DNA of 7,773 nucleotides from assembly GCA_026989715.1 (NCBI GenBank), contig JALSIU010000351.1:1-7773 (forward strand), written 5' to 3'. The position numbers were made by a program, and so were the translations under genes. Origin of the DNA: Methylomonas sp. Lineage in GTDB: Bacteria > Pseudomonadota > Gammaproteobacteria > Methylococcales > Methylomonadaceae. Below the pieces are notes generated by a model that saw only the letters and a program-made list of their open reading frames with translations, was not told the DNA's origin and searched no databases. This document shows positions 4,906 to 7,773 of this stretch, one piece after another (within the stretch, counting starts at the first letter, position 1; every line of letters begins with the position of its first letter).

Positions 4906-6774
4906 GTGAAATTTTCAAAAGAATTTGATGTTATTATTGTTGGTGGTGGGCATGCGGGTACTGAGGCTGCTTTAGCGGCCGCACGGATGGGGGCTCAAAC
5001 TTTATTGCTAACCCAGAGTATTGATGCTTTAGGGCAAATGAGCTGTAATCCAGCAGTAGGGGGGATAGGCAAAGGACATTTGGTTAAAGAAATTGATGCC
5101 TTGGGTGGAGTCATGGCGCGTGCTATTGATCATGCAGGCATTCATTTTCGTACGTTAAATGCAAGTAAGGGGCCGGCAGTGCGTGCGACTCGTGGGCAGG
5201 CTGATAGAGATCTGTATAAGCAATTTATAAAAAGTGCTTTAGAGATGCAAAAAAATTTGATGCTATTTCAGCAGATGGTCGCTGATTTATGGGTCGAGAA
5301 CGGCGTTGTGGTAGGTGTTAAAACTCAGATGGGGTTGCGTTTTAAGGCAAAGGCGGTTGTTATCACAGTGGGTACTTTTTTGGGCGGAAGAATTCATATT
5401 GGCTTGGAGAATTATGCGGGTGGACGGGCTGGAGATGCGGCATCTATTGCGTTAGCAGATAGGTTGCGGGAGTTGCCGTTTAGAGTGGAACGTTTAAAGA
5501 CGGGAACGCCGCCACGTATTGATGGTCGCACGATTGATTTTTCTGTGTTAGAGCAGCAGCATGGAGATACGCCTGTTCCCATTTTTTCTTTTACAGGTAG
5601 TGCTGCGCAACACCCACGGCAAGTGCCTTGTTATATTACGCGCACGAATGAGCAGACGCATGATGTTATTCGTAGTGGTTTGAATCGCTCGCCTATGTAT
5701 GCAGGTGAAATTGATGGTATAGGGCCGCGCTATTGCCCTTCAATAGAAGATAAAGTGGTGCGTTTTGCTGAAAGAGCTTCGCACCAGATATTTATTGAAC
5801 CAGAGGGTTTATTGACTCATGAATATTATCCTAATGGGATTTCAACCAGTTTGCCTTTTGATGTACAGTATGAGTTTGTGCGTACGATGTTGGGTTTTGA
5901 GCGGGCAGAGATTGTTCGGCCTGGCTATGCCATTGAGTATGATTTTTTTGACCCAAGAGACCTAAAAACATCATTGGAAACTAAGCATTTACCAGGTTTG
6001 TTTTTTGCAGGACAAATTAATGGCACAACAGGTTATGAAGAGGCGGCGGCGCAAGGTCTGGTTGCGGGTTTGAACGCAGTGCGGCAGGTGCGGGGTGAGG
6101 CTACTTGGTGTCCTGCGCGCGATGAAGCCTATATTGGTGTTATGATTGATGATCTTGTGACTAGAGGAACTAAAGAACCCTACAGAATGTTTACCAGTCG
6201 TGCGGAGTATCGTTTGCTGTTGCGTGAGGATAATGCGGATTTGCGATTGACGGAAATTGGGCGAGAGTTAGGACTGGTAAAAGATAAGCAGTGGCAATTA
6301 TTTAATGAGAAACGCGATGCAATTGCCCGCTTGCAAAAAAATCTATTGTCGAAATGGGTTAGAAAAGAGAGCTCTGAAGCACGGCGGGTATCTGAAATAT
6401 GGGGAAAGCCATTAACGAAAGAGGCCAACTTAATGGAGTTGTTGCGTCGCCCTGAGGTCGATATTGAGAAGTTGATGGAGTTTGCTGGTCGGCGTGAAGA
6501 CTCTTCGCAGGTATTGCAACAAGTTGAAATACAGGCAAAATATGCAGGTTATATTGAGCGGCAACAGCAAGATATAGAAAAAGCTAAGCGTTACGATCAT
6601 TTGCAGATACCTACAGACTTTGATTTTAGCCTAGTGAAAGGCTTATCTAATGAAGTGCGTGAGAAATTAATGCAGCAACGCCCTGAGACTTTAGGTTTGG
6701 CCTCCAGAATTCCAGGTATGACTCCGGCGGCTATCTCCTTACTATTGATATATATGAAAAAGAAAAATGGATAA
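4906..6774 (+). CDS. mnmG: tRNA uridine-5-carboxymethylaminomethyl(34) synthesis enzyme MnmG (GidA)
   Basis: The 622-residue product is full length (the E. coli protein has 629) and similar throughout. With MnmE it forms the complex that places a carboxymethylaminomethyl group on U34 of certain tRNAs, using FAD and a folate carbon donor. The FAD-binding motif DVIIVGGGHAGTEAA is at residues 8-22. The conserved cysteines are present at C47 (GQMSCNPA) and C277 (GPRYCPSIEDK). GGIGKGHLVKE, ASKGPAVRATR, RLKTGTPPRID and GQINGTTGYEEAAAQGL are all intact. GTG 4906 is the only possible start, because TAA at 4894-4896 closes the frame and the FAD motif follows closely. The ribosome binding site is poor. 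It is the first gene of a run with rsmG and parA, and its stop overlaps the rsmG start by 8 bases. Confidence 0.98.
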   Translation: MKFSKEFDVIIVGGGHAGTEAALAAARMGAQTLLLTQSIDALGQMSCNPAVGGIGKGHLVKEIDALGGVMARAIDHAGIHFRTLNASKGPAVRATRGQADRDLYKQFIKSALEMQKNLMLFQQMVADLWVENGVVVGVKTQMGLRFKAKAVVITVGTFLGGRIHIGLENYAGGRAGDAASIALADRLRELPFRVERLKTGTPPRIDGRTIDFSVLEQQHGDTPVPIFSFTGSAAQHPRQVPCYITRTNEQTHDVIRSGLNRSPMYAGEIDGIGPRYCPSIEDKVVRFAERASHQIFIEPEGLLTHEYYPNGISTSLPFDVQYEFVRTMLGFERAEIVRPGYAIEYDFFDPRDLKTSLETKHLPGLFFAGQINGTTGYEEAAAQGLVAGLNAVRQVRGEATWCPARDEAYIGVMIDDLVTRGTKEPYRMFTSRAEYRLLLREDNADLRLTEIGRELGLVKDKQWQLFNEKRDAIARLQKNLLSKWVRKESSEARRVSEIWGKPLTKEANLMELLRRPEVDIEKLMEFAGRREDSSQVLQQVEIQAKYAGYIERQQQDIEKAKRYDHLQIPTDFDFSLVKGLSNEVREKLMQQRPETLGLASRIPGMTPAAISLLLIYMKKKNG

Positions 6775-7384
6775 TGGGCGCGAGTTGCTTTTAGACGGTT
6801 TGGCTGAATTGGGTATTGTGGCAACAGATCGGCAAGTTGACTTGTTATTGGCTTTTGTAAAATTAATGACAAAGTGGAATAAGGCATATAATCTTTCTGC
6901 AATTCGTGAGCAAGAAGCCATGTTGCGTTTGCATATTTTGGATAGTTTGGCCGTGTTACCTTATGTGTCGGGGCAAAAAATTATTGATGTCGGGACGGGG
7001 GCGGGGTTACCGGGGATTCCTTTAGCTATTTTTATGCCTGATGTGCAATTTACTTTGTTGGATAGTAATTCTAAAAAAACGCGCTTTGTACAGCAAAGTA
7101 TTATGGAGTTGAATTTAAGCAATATCGAAATAATACATGGTCGGGTGGAAGGTTTGGGGCGAGCTGCTGAATTTGATGTGGTCATTAGTCGTGCTTTTGC
7201 CAGTTTGTACGATATTATGGCGTTGACAGAGTATTTGTTGCAGCCGCAGGGAGCTTTGTTGGCTATGAAAGGGGGCGTTCCTAAGGAAGAGTTGGCGCAA
7301 ATTGGACGAGAGTATTCGGTGAAATCGATTGTAGTGCCTGGGGTAGAGGCGGAAAGGTGCTTGGTGCGGATAAATAAAACATGA
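6767..7384 (+). CDS. rsmG: 16S rRNA (guanine(527)-N7)-methyltransferase RsmG (GidB)
   Basis: The 205-residue product is of normal family length (E. coli 207). It uses S-adenosylmethionine to methylate N7 of G527 in 16S rRNA. Visible hallmarks are the N-terminal KWNKAYNLSAIRE (about 37-49), HILDSL (56-61), the SAM-binding loop IIDVGTGAGLPGIPLA (about 72-87) and the SRAFASL segment (about 140). The ATG at 6767 lies inside the end of mnmG, overlapping by 8 bases, so translation is likely coupled. The last bases overlap the parA start by ATGA. Loss of this gene in other bacteria gives low-level streptomycin resistance. Confidence 0.97.
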   Translation: MDNGRELLLDGLAELGIVATDRQVDLLLAFVKLMTKWNKAYNLSAIREQEAMLRLHILDSLAVLPYVSGQKIIDVGTGAGLPGIPLAIFMPDVQFTLLDSNSKKTRFVQQSIMELNLSNIEIIHGRVEGLGRAAEFDVVISRAFASLYDIMALTEYLLQPQGALLAMKGGVPKEELAQIGREYSVKSIVVPGVEAERCLVRINKT

Positions 7385-7773
7385 GCAAAATAATTGCAGT
7401 AACTAATCAAAAAGGGGGCGTAGGCAAAACTACGACCAGTGTTAATTTGGCCGCTTGTTTGGCAGCTGCTAAGCGTAAGGTATTATTAATTGATTTGGAC
7501 CCTCAAGGTAATGCGGCCATGGGCTGTGGTGTTAATAAATCTAGCGTACTGTATTCTAGTTGTGATTTATTAATAGAAGATATGCCTATTACGGAAATGA
7601 TTGTATCAGTGCCTGAGGTTGGTTTTGATGTGATTGCGGGTAATGCAGATTTAACGGTTGCTGAGGTGCAGTTAATGAAAATGAGCCAGCGTGAACGGCG
7701 ACTCGCTAATGCTTTGCAGCAAGTGCGTGGGGAATATGATTATATTTTAATTGATTGTCCCCCTTCTCTTAAT
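7381..7773 (+). CDS. parA: ParA/Soj family chromosome-partitioning ATPase, 3'-truncated by window
   Basis: The gene starts at ATG 7381 in a 4-base ATGA overlap with the rsmG stop and remains open to the last base (131 codons). The start MSKIIAVTNQ is followed directly by the deviant Walker A motif KGGVGKTT (residues 11-18). VLLIDLDPQGN (about 34-44) is the A' motif and YILIDCPPSL (about 121-130) the Walker B region. ParA family proteins have about 255-265 residues, so roughly half is present. Its ATP-driven movement on DNA with ParB at parS sites separates chromosome origins; parB would be expected next, outside the window. Confidence 0.96.
   Translation, partial: MSKIIAVTNQKGGVGKTTTSVNLAACLAAAKRKVLLIDLDPQGNAAMGCGVNKSSVLYSSCDLLIEDMPITEMIVSVPEVGFDVIAGNADLTVAEVQLMKMSQRERRLANALQQVRGEYDYILIDCPPSLN

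Noticed and set aside
6180..7410. Minus-strand open frames across mnmG and rsmG
   Set aside because: They lie antisense to well-conserved genes and have no recognisable protein features.
1..7773. CRISPR array, tRNA or rRNA genes, complete insertion sequence
   Set aside because: No regularly spaced repeats, no tRNA-like cloverleaf and no transposase sequence were seen.

Overview
The window looks like chromosomal DNA of an AT-rich gammaproteobacterium. MnmG is close to the E. coli type (both conserved cysteines at the same residue numbers, 622 residues), and the mnmG-rsmG-parA order is the chromosomal arrangement common near the replication origin in many Proteobacteria. The genus cannot be fixed from the sequence alone.

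Layout. (1) Positions 2-1783 (+) hold a membrane protein cut by the left edge of the window: an HTTM-type (vitamin K-dependent carboxylase-like) membrane domain fused to a DCC/DUF393 thiol-disulfide oxidoreductase-like domain. (2) Positions 2028-2141 (+) hold a 37-residue lipoprotein gene with a near-consensus promoter, a strong ribosome binding site and a Rho-independent terminator. (3) Positions 2229-3805 (-) hold a GAF-HD-GYP cyclic-di-GMP phosphodiesterase-type gene, split by a single-base frameshift in an A-run inside the GAF domain. (4) Positions 3806-4905 are 1.1 kb with little conventional coding. They carry several inverted repeats, a second 35-residue lipoprotein gene (4360-4467, -) paralogous to the first, and a 57-residue basic protein gene (4632-4805, -) whose 3' end and stop codon lie inside a 22-bp hairpin. 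(5) Positions 4906-7773 (+) are a tightly packed mnmG-rsmG-parA operon with overlapping ends; parA runs off the right edge.

The least ordinary content is the pair of tiny lipoproteins. They share 25 of the first 29 residues, and the ten residues from the lipidated cysteine (CMDDPDGSKQ) are identical although four of those codons differ silently. Their promoters have the same design (TTGCWT, 17 bp, TATAAA with an upstream TG), and a 17-bp dyad sits at the same distance downstream at the expected transcription start. This points to two co-regulated, monocistronic genes for a selected lipopeptide of unknown function. They flank the GAF-HD-GYP gene, but no functional link is shown. The second unusual locus is the basic small protein next to mnmG, whose terminal hairpin recalls the self-limiting arrangement of the ribosome-rescue gene arfA.
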